NCBI GenBank assembly: GCA_965644295.1
Contig: CBFFRP010000132.1
Span: 124,001-188,000 of the forward strand
Origin: Paraphysomonas bandaiensis
Taxonomy: Eukaryota > Chrysophyceae
DNA: 64,000 bases
Reading direction: 5' to 3'
Below the pieces are notes generated by a model. It was not told the origin of the DNA. It saw only the letters and a program-made list of their open reading frames with translations, and did no database searches. Every line of letters begins with the position of its first letter. Position 1 is the first letter of the stretch. Both the position numbers and the translations under genes were made by a program. Positions 1-11,860 of this stretch are shown here, one piece after another.

Positions 1-608
1 AAGAATCAATAAATAAAGACATCTGTGATCAGAAATCGCGCCGAAATTGTTCGGGAAGATCCCTCTAAAAAGTCGGGCACCCATCTTTTCGTGGTGTTCT
101 GGGGGATCAGTACCAGTACCGAGATATTATTCCGGGAAACTTGAGCCGCATATAATATATATATATAGTCAACAGATGATATTGTTCTGCCCACTCATAT
201 AGACAAATAAATACTTGAATTTATTCAGGATTCAGGCGACAATAAAAATTGCAACCCCAAATTGGCACGTACAAGTCACAAACTGAATCTGGCTGTTATG
301 CTGTTCATTTCAAATATAGGCATTCAAGCTTGTGGTGGATACGTTGACAAATTTATGCCGCTAATTGCAAACTCTAAAGAATGATGGTAAGCTCCATAGG
401 CAGCTATTATTTGCCCCTATCTGCCCACACTTGCAATCATGTCAGTATGCTATCATATGTTATAAAGTTATTGTTGTGATTAGAGATTGAAGTCGATAAC
501 TGCTGTAATATTGTAGGTGAAGAACAAAATAGTTTTGCCAAAAATAGAAATGCATTAAGTTAGAAATATATATGTTTCTAGCGGTCAGGTTTTCTTCACA
601 AAAATGAA
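1..608. other. Intergenic DNA with a fold-back element fragment
   Basis: No convincing gene is visible. Positions about 40-190 resemble the inner part of the right arm of the fold-back element at 42.6-44.5 kb: a 'gtgttctggggga' block, then a 'ccgggaaac' block, then a TATATA tract followed by 'agtcaacagat'. The rest is AT-rich DNA with no recognisable structure. Confidence 0.45.
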
Positions 609-735
609 CTATATGTAGTCATCATCTTCAAAAGCAAAATTGTCATCATCCCAGTCATCAAACAAATCAGGTAGTCCATCCCTCTTGTTTGAGAGACCAA
701 ATAAATCTATAAGTTGATGACCGAGATAAATTTCG
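609..735 (-). CDS. Possible C-terminal exon of an unidentified gene
   Basis: On the minus strand a TTGCCAG acceptor at 736 opens a frame that runs to a TAG at 609-611. It encodes about 42 residues ending in a very acidic tail (FDDWDDDNFAFEDDDYI). I do not recognise the family. Upstream exons were not resolved. Fragments of the fold-back element lie on both sides, so this could be the 3' end of a host gene or a piece of a mobile element. An alternative reading of the same stretch in another frame also exists, so coding status is uncertain. Confidence 0.2.
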
Positions 736-924
736 CTGGCAAGGTGTATTTGGAGGGGTCAATATAAATTTCGCACCCCATATATGTATATAATGGAAGC
801 AAATTTATCCAATATCTGTTGCCCATTGAAGTAAGCCAGTACATAGGTAATGCCACTAGACCAACTAGGAAACAGTTTTATAAACATCGACTACAATATA
901 TATAATACATCAGTGCATTTTAGG

Positions 925-1050
925 TGTAGTAGTGAATGACTTATTATTAGCAATAATAGGCGTTTAAGAGACAGCGCTTAACTCTGAAATCCTACCATTT
1001 AACGCTACGAAAGCTGCTTGTGTGTCACCGCAAGCACCACGGTGTAACAT
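925..1050 (+). repeat. Terminal fragment of fold-back element family
   Basis: The segment starts with 'tagtagtgaatg', followed by 'cttattattagcaataatag' and 'gcttaactctga', and ends around the GCAAGCACCA block. It matches the left terminus of the fold-back element at 42604 and, inverted, the repeat at 6777-7056. Only about 125 bp is present, so it is a solo end. Positions 1051-1610 that follow hold no gene or repeat that I can recognise. Confidence 0.55.
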
Positions 1051-1610
1051 CCACAAATAGTGATGATTATGGCTAATCAATTTTACATTTTTTTCTGTGA
1101 GTGTCTGCCGGTGTGGTCTGATTACCAGTCCACTTTATCGTAATTGGTGTGATACTCATTGGACCATCTTTATAAAACCAGTACTACTCTAGTCCTCTAG
1201 TGTGATGATATACCCCTAAAGGATATGTGGTATTGACTGGTGAACCTGAAAGAGAACAGACGAATGTAAGGAAGACACTAGTTAGATTCATAATTATAAT
1301 AATGCTTTCTTTATAAACCAAGCAAGTATAAAGTGTACATAGTACAAGGTTAACTTCAGTGATATGTACAACTCTACCGCAATACTACTTCTATTTCAAT
1401 ACACTTGGGCACCTACATGTGATAGTAGAATTCTGGTGATATATACGAAAAAAGGTCATATTATATAGTTTGCTAAAGCACTATAAAATTATTACACATA
1501 TCGGGTGTTCAGCTTCGCAACGCTGCGACTCATACTGACGATATTTTAATGCATGGTTCCATAAAAGACACGTGGGAGAGTACTGATGGTATTGGCAAAA
1601 CTTCTACTTT

Positions 1611-4190
1611 CTAATAGTCGTACAATTTCAAGAACATTGTCTTTAATTGGCGCGCTTCAAAAGCCACATTATGCGTTTCCGGATCGGGTGGGACTTCTCC
1701 ATTTCCAGTGTCAATATGAGGTCCCAGTGTTGTTGCGATATTCTTGCCTGCAGCTTCGGCTTTTTCCAAAAATTCTAATATTTCATTCATAGAGGAGTCC
1801 TACGAAAGTGTTAAGTCACATAGCCTAACTACTACAATTGGAGTAGTCGTACTTTGATAATAAGCATGTGCTTAGCCATATTTTCCGCAAGAGCCAGGAA
1901 ACATCTCTTCGCATAATACCACCTGTGGAGAAGATGCCAATGAACAAGGACTTTCAAAACAATTAATATTACGTGTCCATATGCAGCTTCTTGTCATACG
2001 GGTCCAACGACTGGATATAAAACGTCAATGCAAATGAGGGAGCAGACAATTGCAACTACCTTTATAATCCTGGATATACCAAACTCGAAATTCCCCTTGG
2101 CACAGTAGAGAGTTCCAATGACTAAGGCGAACTCAATATAAGTCGGTGGGTCCATACGAAAGATGTCAAGCACTTACCGAGGTTTACGATACAGAGGTGG
2201 AAGCATTGCTTCTCCGGGTCAGTAAAGCTCTGTCGCTCCTCCTCTTTCTCGATCTTCCGCATAAGCTCTTCTGCCTCCTCATTTTGCGATGTCATGATGT
2301 AGCTCACACAGAGATTAGCTACAAACAGATTACATAACAATTCGTCTTTCACAGCAGATGATAAAGGAGAAACAATATACCTAGGACTATAGCCGTCACG
2401 TCCAACACAGAATCCAACAATCGCTTCACGATTGGGTCGTAGTACCTGTGCATATCATTGTTATTTACACTTTATATAACAAAGGACACAGTTTCCACCT
2501 AATAGCATCCTTGAACTTTGTTTCCTGCATGAAAAAAACATGCGCCACGTTCAGCTTCCACACCTACAAATCGCCGTTAACCGTAATAATAATAACAGTG
2601 TAGTATTCGTAACACATAAATGTATGACTATACCTCATGTTCTGAACAGAACTCTGAGGACTGGAAAAAAAGCTTTTCGACCATGGGGTAGTTTTCTCTA
2701 TCCCAGTAAATGCGAGCCTACATCATCGTTAGTGCCGCATCAGAAATCATTACCACTCAAACTTACCTGTGCCATCAGCACTGGTATATACCGCTCCAAC
2801 TCATCATCATACTTCTTGAGGCAGGATTTAATCATCTCGTTGTCACGTGAAATGCGAGCGTCTTGGATTTGTTTCGTGAGTTTCCGGAGCTGGTCGATAT
2901 ACTTCGCTGAGAGCTCGTCCAGTTTCCTATATGCCTCCTCCGGTGCAGTAGGGACCATAATACAAGCGTCAAGGTAGTCATAAAGCTCCTGAGAAAGATA
3001 TTTATACGTCAAATGACTGTTTTCTGCCAAAAGTCCGGCCGCGACGTCGTAGTTCTGATATTTGCAATGCAGTAGCAACAAGTTTCCGAACGTCTCCGGG
3101 GGGTACGGAGGGTTGGATATCAAGTAAGTAAGCTTCTTAAAGGCACCAGTAGGGTCATCATCAGCGTAAATGAGTGCTTGGTTATGTAGTGTAACTGCAT
3201 CCAGTTCATCCTCACGACGCGGAGGCATATCTGTCATCGCCTCCTTCGCTGCATTCGTATCGCTTCCGACCTTAGCGGGCTCGCTACTCTTCATGTCATA
3301 CTCAATAGCTGCCTGAAAAAATGTAAGTTGTACACAGAGACACAGAGAGCGTTATGCCTTTAAATTGAAAGCTTCTATCAAACAGGTCTCTTTTAACACG
3401 GAGCTATTGCCGACCGAACGCACATCCATGCCTGCGAAATATGTCATTCGCATACAGTATACCATCACGGGTGCACACCATCAGTATTGCTTCCCACTGA
3501 CAGCTCAGGATGACTGCGAACGCCTTTCTCAATGATCTCTGCAATATGACGCAGCGCAGGTCCATACTGCTTCTAGAAGTGGCATCATTTGAGTGACCAG
3601 TAAATAATATAGCAACAAGTACAACCGACCTCTCTGTAATAACACAGCGCTATATTCAGTGCAAGATCAGGCTGGTATCCCATAGTATTAATAGCTTCCA
3701 TGTACTGGTTACGAGCACTCTCATAGTTCCCCTCTTTGTAGGCAATAGCTGCATTGTTAACGAGAACGTCGGGGTCATCTGGTAGACACTGGTCCAAGAG
3801 ACTCTTGCACGAAGTTAACTCATCCTGCTCGTATTTAATTATTGCTTGTAGCATAAGTATCCTCTGGCTGTACTGCTCATTGTCTACTCTGACTGCACTT
3901 CTCGTGGCCTCTGGATACATTGCAGCTTTATACAGTGACTGCGCGTAGTATATCCTGTACTCATCCACATCCGGACATATCCCCAGCAGCTGCTCATAGT
4001 AGTGCGCTGCTGATGCGAAGTCACCGATGTGGTAATGACAGTAAGCCAACAGCGACAGTGCAGCGCGGCTTCGAGGGAAATTCTGATACTCTATTAGCAA
4101 TATATCTATGGCATCGTTATACTGGTGATCCTTGATCGCCCCGTATATAGTTGACGTGTACTGTCCCAGTGGCAGCGCCTGGTTATCCAT
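1611..4190 (-). CDS. IFT70: Intraflagellar transport protein IFT70 (TTC30)
   Basis: TPR protein of the IFT-B core complex, needed to move cargo along cilia and flagella. I read twelve exons: 4190-3630, 3572-3479, 3431-3358, 3312-2767, 2717-2634, 2563-2499, 2445-2381, 2318-2178, 2121-2060, 2010-1973, 1922-1853, 1799-1611. Joined, they give 662 aa, close to animal TTC30 (about 665). Blocks such as LTDMPPR..E(L/D), VTLHNQAL, PPETFGNLLLL, NLCVSYIMTSQNEEAEELM and WYYAKRCF follow the family from end to end. An in-frame ATG lies 14 codons upstream at 4232; the ATG at 4190 fits the family N-terminus better. Introns are 45-57 nt where measured. The one at 3313-3357 starts with GC (gcataac) rather than GT. 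The gene is divergent from Serinc. It implies a ciliated stage. Confidence 0.95.
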
Positions 4191-4760
4191 TGTACCGACT
4201 GAGTTACTTCCTGTGTTCAAATATATCTCCACTCAACCGCTAATATATCAGCAGCAGAATCAACAACTATCTAACTGATATCACTTGACTGTACAGCGCT
4301 CTCCAGGCATGTATGTGTGCACATACACATACATCATACACAAGTCGGTATGTATGTATACACAGACACACCTGCTGCCTTCTTGTTGGTTACATACATG
4401 CACCCGTTGTAGAAACAACTCCATTTTTGAATTAGAACTGAAAACATCGTTACTCAGTGTTCACTCAAGAGCAGCAGCAAACTATGTATTGAATTTTGAC
4501 GAGAAAGAAGAAATAGTGTTCAGAAATCTAAAAAGTGCGGTTTTCCGCATCCTAGTGGCGTACAAAGCAAGAACACCAGAATTTTGCACGTACCAAAAGA
4601 TGATTCTTCTGATTTGGAAGAGTGGCATGGCATGGCATGGTGTAGGTGTGGGTGGGTGTATGTGTGAGATACATACAGCTGCTGTATACACTCATAACAT
4701 ACTCCTGTGATAGTTTGGCTACTACACTCTTAAGCGATATGACCGCCGCGAGATAACGAC
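4191..4760. promoter_or_regulatory. Shared 5' region of IFT70 and Serinc
   Basis: This 570-bp gap separates two divergent starts. It contains CATA/TATG-rich microsatellite DNA at about 4310-4380 and GTATAC palindromes near 4358 and 4683. No conserved gene is visible; an open frame at 4285-4710 is low-complexity and resembles no family. A bidirectional promoter is inferred from gene orientation only. Confidence 0.4.
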
Positions 4761-6227
4761 ATGTCCTCTCAAAGTTCCACTGCTATCGATATAGAAAACA
4801 CCTACGTCCCTCCCGCTGAACAGGAGCAACACCAGTCATCATGCTGTTCGTGTGTTTCATCTGGTAAGAAGAGTGATGACTGGGAGAATAGAGGCCTCTA
4901 TGGTACGAGATGGAGCACTGTGCTTATGGTTCTCTTCTGGTTCGCATCTGTTGTAATTGAGTCTGTTGGTCTCGGGTGGACTCGAGTGCAGTGTGATTTA
5001 GGCAGCGATGACGACACAGTCGTGGAGGAGTGCATGCACAGCAGTGCGGTCTATAGGATATGCAGCACTGTGGTGGTGGTGCTGTCAGTTCAAGGGCTGT
5101 TCTCATTGGTGTATCTGCAGATCCATGATAGCTACTGGATTATTAAGATTTTATTTTGTGTTGGCGCGAGTGCAGGTCTTTTGGTTCCAGCAGCAGACTT
5201 CTTCGATGACTCAGCTTTTAAGAATATTGCTCGTATTGGGGGTTTCATTTTTATTATATTCCTACAAACTATTTTGCTGGATTTTGCGTACTACTGGAAG
5301 GAATCATGGTTGGACAGCTCCTCCATCGCTGGGAGAGTAACCAATGCAACAATGCGCGGTTCGGATCTTGCAGCATGCATGAAAAGCTTTTGGCTAGCCG
5401 CTCTTGCCATTTTCTCATTAGTATACATTGCAATCTTCGTTGTTGCGATGGCAGTGCTGTTATCATTTTTTGGCGGGTCTGACTGCAGCGATAACGAAAG
5501 CATCATTAGTATATCTTTGGTGATGATGGTAGCGGCGCTTGTTATACAATTGTTCCTCACCTCTAATGGTTCAATTATCGCATCGGGAATACTGGCATCT
5601 TACGGTATTAGTACTAACATATTTATACTTATATATCTTACTAAGACATATAACAGTGGCGTACTTGACGTATACAGCTGTATCTTTGAACCCTGACCGT
5701 GAGTGTAATCCAACGATAAGTACGGAAAAGGTGTACGGTGTTGGCCCAAAGGTAATTGGACTTGTCTTAGCGCTGTTGTCCATCACCTGGACTAGTGTTA
5801 TGGCATCTAGACGAATAGCATCAATTCTTGGTGCCGGGGGAATTACACAGTCTGGTTAGTCTAAATTAATATTGCACCATCTATTTCATGTCATCTAAAT
5901 TTAGGTGTCCTCAACGTTGTTTCCGGGTCTCACTCTGGTTCAAAATCGAGCAATGTTAAAGAAAACCTTAAATCTCAGCTCCGGGTGACAGTAATGAACT
6001 TCAACATGATTTTCATCCTGTTGAGCTTCTATATTGCGATGATTCTGACTAATTGGGGAACAATCGTTGCCGCTGATGATTCACACTCTACGCATGGAGG
6101 TAACATATCTATGTGGATGCAGGCAGTGGGGGCGTGGATTGCTATCAGTTTTTATATTGTCGGTCTACTAATTCCTCAGTTCCGTATACTCCCAAGGTCT
6201 GTATGGGACCTTCAGCCGAAGGCTTAA
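4761..6227 (+). CDS. Serine incorporator (Serinc/TDE1 family) membrane protein
   Basis: Polytopic membrane protein of the Serinc family, associated with lipid handling and incorporation of serine into membrane lipids in other eukaryotes. Exons 4761-5604, 5657-5854 and 5905-6227 join in frame to 454 aa. Introns of 52 and 50 nt have GT..AG borders. Recognisable blocks are the Cys-rich N-terminus (SSCCSCVSSG), the W(K/N)ESW motif after a hydrophobic segment (YYWKESWLD), the conserved YLTYTAVSLNPDRECNP block and a C-terminal MNFNMIF..LSFYIAM..TNWG segment with a final membrane span. About ten hydrophobic stretches are visible, as expected. The ATG at 4761 is chosen because the Cys cluster follows shortly after it. 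It is divergent from IFT70. Confidence 0.93.
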
Positions 6228-7428
6228 CTAGATTATGGCACATGTATAGTATCTTATTTAATTTGTAAATGTGAAAATGTATGAAATTTGGAGGATAAGG
6301 TGTTGTAAGTTTCGAAGAAGTGTAGTACGCAATCAAGAAAATTTGCTTTGATTTAATATTTGTTTCCTGGTAAATGGTCAAAAGGTTTTACTTTAACGCT
6401 TATTCGTTACACGTAAGCATGTCGTCATATCATGATAGGAATCCTAGTAGGGGTATGCAATCCTTTTTTCGCAGTGCCTCATTTGACAAAGGATAAAACA
6501 GTTTGGTTTCAAGTTGTATACCTAGTACTAAACGAGTTAGGGAAAATAAGAAGAGGGGGACTCTGTCTCTATACATATAGTCAACTTTACCTTATTTTAG
6601 TACATTGCTACCTTGGATCGTTGAGGTAAATTAAATCGTTAGAACAGATAGACAGATAGGTTACACTATGAATTACGTAATCGTTAATTGTAGACACAAT
6701 TGTGGCATTTCACATTAAGTATATTATTTGCATATTGTTAGAATTCTAGCACCAACCACGAAACCACTATCTTAAATGTAGACGTCTTTGGGCCTTGACG
6801 AATAAACAGATAAACAGGCTACCGGGAATGGGCCCACCTCAAGGGCATCCGGGATATAGGACTCAGAGCCCTAAAGTCAGCAGATGTCAGATATATCAAA
6901 ATTTGAGTTTGAATTGAGATTTGAGCGATAGAGCGAAAATGGTTGCATCTTGGTGCTTGAGACGACGCACACGCACAAATAGTAAGATATCAGAGTTAAG
7001 CCTGAAACTTAAACGCCTATTATTGCTAATAATAAGACATTCACTACTATAGCTATACAGATTTTGACTATGTATTACAGATTTTCCACATTGTAATTAA
7101 CGAACAATATAGTTCTATCTTATGAAGATATATATGGTTATCGCAAATCATTGAGTGATAGTCGATAGCCGACACTGCCAAACAGAGAAGAGCGAAGTGA
7201 TACTGACAATAATTCATTTGTTTGAATGATATAGGGTTTGTCCTATCTGTACGATTACTTCTATCTATGTCACCTAGGCATATTGCTAAAATTGTGATAC
7301 CTTTGATGCTTCAGCAGTTTCATTTGACTACGAATTCAAAACTCAAATAACAAAACATATTCTTGTATTGTGGTTCCTACGTTATTATAAAACACATGGA
7401 ATACAAATATAAATATGAAGAAATAATA
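6228..7428. other. Intergenic DNA between convergent genes
   Basis: AT-rich DNA between the 3' ends of Serinc and the GH47 gene. It holds the fold-back element fragment at about 6777-7056 and otherwise no coding signal that I can support. Confidence 0.5.
6777..7056 (-). repeat. Right-arm fragment of fold-back element family
   Basis: Matches the right arm of the element at 42.6-44.5 kb. Shared blocks in order are 'gacgtctttgggccttgacg', 'aataaacag', a 'gtcagcagatgtcag' block, 'gagcgatagag', 'aaaatggttgcatcttg', 'gatatcagagttaag' and the terminal 'gacattcactacta'. The outer end is inverted relative to the fragment at 925-1050. Confidence 0.7.
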
Positions 7429-10138
7429 TCAATAAGGAGGAATAGGCCTATGAGAATTCGGATCTAGCATCCTTGTTGGATGGGCTTCAGTGTTGAAAAC
7501 ATACTTCATCAAATCCATTTCGTTGTCAGGATCCTGCGCCAGGTAAAGATATTTCATAGTTTCAGCAAGAAAAAATGATTCCATGCGATTATCTACACCG
7601 GAGTGGGCGTTATTTACATCTCTTAGAGACCCATACCCCGCACCGAGCTTGCAATGCTTATCTATGGCGGTCCATATTTCCCATGCCCACTCTCTGTAAA
7701 TAGGATCTCCAGTTAACTGGTTCATAACAAAGAGGCTTTCGGCAGTTTCTGGACGCAGGATATAAAACGGGGCAGAGGTACGCGTGACCATATCACGTCC
7801 ATCCTGGAAAGTAACGAATTCCGGTGCAATACCCGTCGCAGTTCGGTGATACATCTCCCGGCAGGTATACATAAGGGCCTTTGCGACGGCGAGATCCCGC
7901 TGGGCCCGAGGTGAGTCTAGCCCTTGGGGATCAGTGTATGCCCCCAGCGTCATTGTTCCTGGCATGAAGCACACCAAGTGATCCATTTTCAAATTGTTGT
8001 GCCTGCCATCCCAATCAGAAAGAAAGGCCAAACCAGATGGCTTAGATGCCTTGAGTAGTGTGCCGATGACACCCTCGATCGCATTGTCATACATCTCGCG
8101 AAGCCAGTTCTCTTGCCGTCCTCCTTGCAGCCAAACTTTCAGGAGATACTCATAGAATGAGTCCCCCAACGCACCGAAAGTAACTGTTTTGTCGGTGAAC
8201 TGTCCATTCGAAATACTCACTTTAATAGGGAACAACCCGTGAGGTGGCTTCCGCTGATTCATAACTTGCAGGGCACGCATACTGGTCTTCTCGTACGAAG
8301 GATCCCCCGTGATATGCGATAGATATCGAAACTCCACTTGTAACGTGCCCAGCTCAGATCTGTTCATTACACAAGTTAGATTTTACAACGTACTGGTATT
8401 TAATTCTCACAGGATTGCTGAACCCCCAGACCATCCACTACTAGCATAGCCCGATGAAAGGTCAACTTGACTGCGAGGCAGACCGATCCCACCATCGAAG
8501 GCCCGGATCAGCCTATTACCAAGGTCTTTGGCCTTCTCTAGGAACACCTTGCTTCCAGAGAGGTCGTACGCTGATAGAAGTCCGCCTAGCTCCCTAATTG
8601 TGGTCTCAAACACAGACACTTTCCCAACCCTGGAGAAACTCAAGGATTGGCGCACCCATTCAGTCGCTTCATCAAACTCCTTCTTCATTCCCATCACCCT
8701 GAAAACGTGGGCAAAAGGTTACATGAATGCGTATTTATGGTAGACGCTATTCATACCAGAGAGTATCTAAAGAGTCCACTAGAGTGACTCCCATGCCACC
8801 CCAGGGGTCTCCTCCCGTCCTGGTTGCTGGTTTCAGTTCATCCCTACCCCATGCATGCTTGCGATATCCATCCCATGCTGTTGCCATACCTCGTTTTATC
8901 TCCTCTCTTCTGATCCTACCCTGTCGATCACTCTCTTCCCTCATCTCATCTGTCACCAATCGTCCTCCCACCCCATCCACTAAGGCTATTCCCACACCAG
9001 ATACACCTCGCCCTGGAGGAACCCGGGCAGGGAAAAAATACATCCCCTTCAAGCCAGACACAGCATCAAAAGTCTCCTTCTTTCCCATCGCCGAATCTGG
9101 GCCAGCGCTTACTGCGGAGGAGAAGTCGCTAAATTCAAATAACGCTAGCAACCCATCCCCTGCACCCTTGTTCCTATCGGCAGCGTGCATCATGGTGCGC
9201 ACTACTCTGTCCTCCTGCCCGGGATCTGGGTGCGCAACGGCGAAGTGGCTAATATTCCCATGTAGTGGATACTTACCTCCCCCGAACGACCCCACAACCA
9301 TAGCCCTCGCAGACTGCACGGTATGAGTTTGCAAGTCCGATCGGCCAACCACAGTACCATCAATGTACAGCTCAACCACCTGGCCAATTAGAGACACAGC
9401 CACATGATACCACTTGGTAGGCATAAGCTGAATCCCATTAGAGCTGACTTTATGACATCCGGACACTGTGTTGCCGAATTCAACATAGAGTTCATGATTG
9501 GATGTCTCCCACTCGTTAACATACATCGCAACACCGAATCTATCCGGTGTACCCTCACATCCAGAGTCCTTGTTTGTGAAGATTGTCCGCATATCTCCTT
9601 CCACTGCAAGGGGGTCGAGATATACCCAGGCGCCTATAACTAGGTTTGATGCATCAAGAGTGGAGGGGCCCTCAAATGCGACGTTGTCTCGTACGTGCAT
9701 AGACTGAGCGAGGTGGCGGGCATGTTCTGCGCCGGATATTGGGTGGGACTCTTCGGAGGTAACAGGCACACCATCGGGAATACTTTTCTGAATGTGTGGT
9801 TCCCCTTGGGGCATGCTAATCGGCTGAGCAGCTAACCCGGCACCAGACGTTAGCACTCCTTCCGATGACAGAGTGGGGTGATTATTACTATGCCGTAGCA
9901 GTCCCTGCATGAGCGGTGGAGTCATATTCAACCCACGGAGGTGCTGTGAACCCCATTTCATGACGACATTCTTTGTACCTGGAAGAGAGCTTTGAGAGGT
10001 CGACGATTGTCCCCCACTGTCAACAAACGACGACCCAAAGTATATTCCACTAATAAAAAACAGTAGCAGCACCGGAGAAAACAAAAGTAATGTCACAACG
10101 AGCGATCCTTCTACGAACTCATCATTAAACGTAAACAC
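7429..10138 (-). CDS. Membrane-anchored LamG-GH47 alpha-mannosidase
   Basis: Class I alpha-1,2-mannosidase (GH47) that would trim mannose from N-glycans in the ER or Golgi lumen. Exons 10138-8757, 8698-8411 and 8359-7429 join in frame to 866 aa. The N-terminus carries one hydrophobic anchor (about residues 13-36, type II). Residues about 155-335 look like a LamG/concanavalin-type jelly roll (AWVYLD..., [12 protein letters not shown]). GH47 starts near residue 400: [56 protein letters not shown] and LRPETAES, which carries the family's catalytic acidic residue. It ends in a complete barrel. The LamG-like domain in front of the catalytic domain is not usual for this family. The gene is divergent from RPS14. 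Confidence 0.92.
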
Positions 10139-10774
10139 AGCTGCAATTTAAATCACCTTGATTCTTTTTACCGGACGAAGGCTTCGCACGAGGAAATATC
10201 GGCGGAGGCATAAGACTCACTAAAAGGCAATAGACTTCTACGCTTTACAAGTGAAAACTGACCACATAAACGACTCTGTTTAATTATCCTCACAAAAAAA
10301 TGAAAAGAAACTGCCACGATACGTGTCTACCACCTCCAGCGAATAGAATCAACTACGATGTGTTACTTCGAGCGGTCCAATCAAAACAATTGCAAAGGAA
10401 CTATTCTATGGTGCGATTGCCTCTCGCTCCATATACACTGTGCATGTATGTGCATATATATGACAGTTGCTTGCAAAGTCCCTGCTGCTACAGGACTATG
10501 AGTATACAATAGGAATACATAGTATACCACCGTATACCTTTACAATCAAACCACTGCTGTGAATACGGTGGATAATACAGACATACATACACGATTTCCA
10601 GCCGCAGATATTTTCAGTTTTATCACTAACGTCTGCTGGAGATACCTCGATTGACTGTTTTGCTGTGGTTCTCAAAAATGTGTACTTGGCGGAGAGTGTA
10701 TGTGTGATATGTATGTGAGTCAATCATCTGGACAATAGACAATTTAATTCTATTAAAGAGGAGTTATTATAGTC
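10139..10774. promoter_or_regulatory. Shared 5' region of GH47 mannosidase and RPS14
   Basis: 636 bp between divergent genes. Three GTATAC palindromes cluster at 10502-10545, about 230-275 bp before the RPS14 ATG. Short open frames here (for example 10300-10512) have no family features. A promoter function is inferred from position. Confidence 0.4.
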
Positions 10775-11325
10775 ATGGTAAGTACTTCAATTGGGGTTGA
10801 TTCATTTTGTGTTATGGTGTTTCCAGGCCGAGAAGAAAGAGAAAGCTGTCGAAGAGAAAACCACCCTTGCCCCTAAGGTTGGAGAGGGAGAGGAATATTT
10901 CGCTGTGGCACACATCTTTGCGTCATTCAATGACACTTTTGTGGTACGTGGAGAGTTAAAATTGTATTATTAGTTGATTTAATTAACACTAATAGCACAT
11001 CACTGATCTCTCTGGTCGCGAAACTCTCTGCCGTGTTACCGGTGGAATGAAGGTTAAGGCAGACCGTGACGAGGCATCCCCCTATGCTGCTATGCTTGCC
11101 GCTATGGATGCTGCTGCCCGCGCAAAGGAGCTTGGAGTTACTGCCATCCACGTTAAAATCAGGGCTACTGGTGGAAACAGAACCAAGACCCCTGGACCTG
11201 GTGCCCAGTCTGCCCTCCGTGCCTTGGCTCGTGCCGGTTTGAAAATTGGACGCATTGAAGATGTTACCCCTATTCCCACAGATTCCACCCGCCGCAAGGG
11301 CTCTCGCCGTGGTAGAAGACTTTAG
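10775..11325 (+). CDS. RPS14: 40S ribosomal protein uS11 (RPS14)
   Basis: Small-subunit ribosomal protein of the platform, contacting the 3' part of 18S rRNA. Exon 1 is only the ATG (10775-10777). Exons 10827-10943 and 10996-11325 follow after introns of 49 and 52 nt. The joined product has 149 aa (human 151). Family blocks are all present: [31 protein letters not shown](A/S)[14 protein letters not shown](V/I)K(I/L)[24 protein letters not shown] and the basic C-terminus [11 protein letters not shown]. An intron directly behind the start codon is common in ribosomal protein genes of many eukaryotes. Confidence 0.97.
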
Positions 11326-11860
11326 ATCTGCATTATGGCATGGTTTCTTTTGTCGTAGCCGTCTTGCTGTAATTACTAATAACTCCCTCAAATAGTCTGC
11401 ACGTCTTAAATCTTTATTACTACAGTAGAGCTAGTTGTAGTCCTTGGTGTGGTGTAATTTACAACTTCTTGTGTAGAATATAGTCATCAATAGACCTTAC
11501 TGAGATAAGATTCAAATTGGTACCTTCGTAGTACTTAGATTTTCCATTTCACTCAGAAACAAAGATGCAACTTCCACGTGCACTGCATAACTTATTAACA
11601 TGTACGTGCCGTAGAATCTCAAATGACACTTTTTATTTCCTGCTACTACTTATGTAATAGATTGTGGTTCATCTCACCAAAGCATTTTCCAGCTGTTTTA
11701 TATATATGACCAGCAGCAGAGTATCGAGAGGTTAAATTATTTACAATGTGAAGTCCATTACTAATATGTATACTATCTATTTAAACATATGGCGGATAGT
11801 AAGGGACGTTCTCACACCTCTACATATCTCGTCCTCGCTGCCGACAGACTTAAAAATGAA
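11326..11860. other. Intergenic DNA between convergent RPS14 and ALKBH6
   Basis: 535 bp of AT-rich sequence holding only the 3' ends of the two genes. I see no gene, repeat or RNA feature. Confidence 0.5.

Noticed and set aside
4285-4710. 141-aa open frame in the IFT70-Serinc gap
   Set aside because: Low-complexity, microsatellite-derived N-terminus, no family features, and it lies in a divergent promoter region.
8727-9326. 199-aa plus-strand frame inside the mannosidase gene
   Set aside because: Antisense shadow of the LamG-GH47 coding region, which has clear homology.
10300-10512. 70-aa frame upstream of RPS14
   Set aside because: No recognisable features and overlaps the shared promoter.
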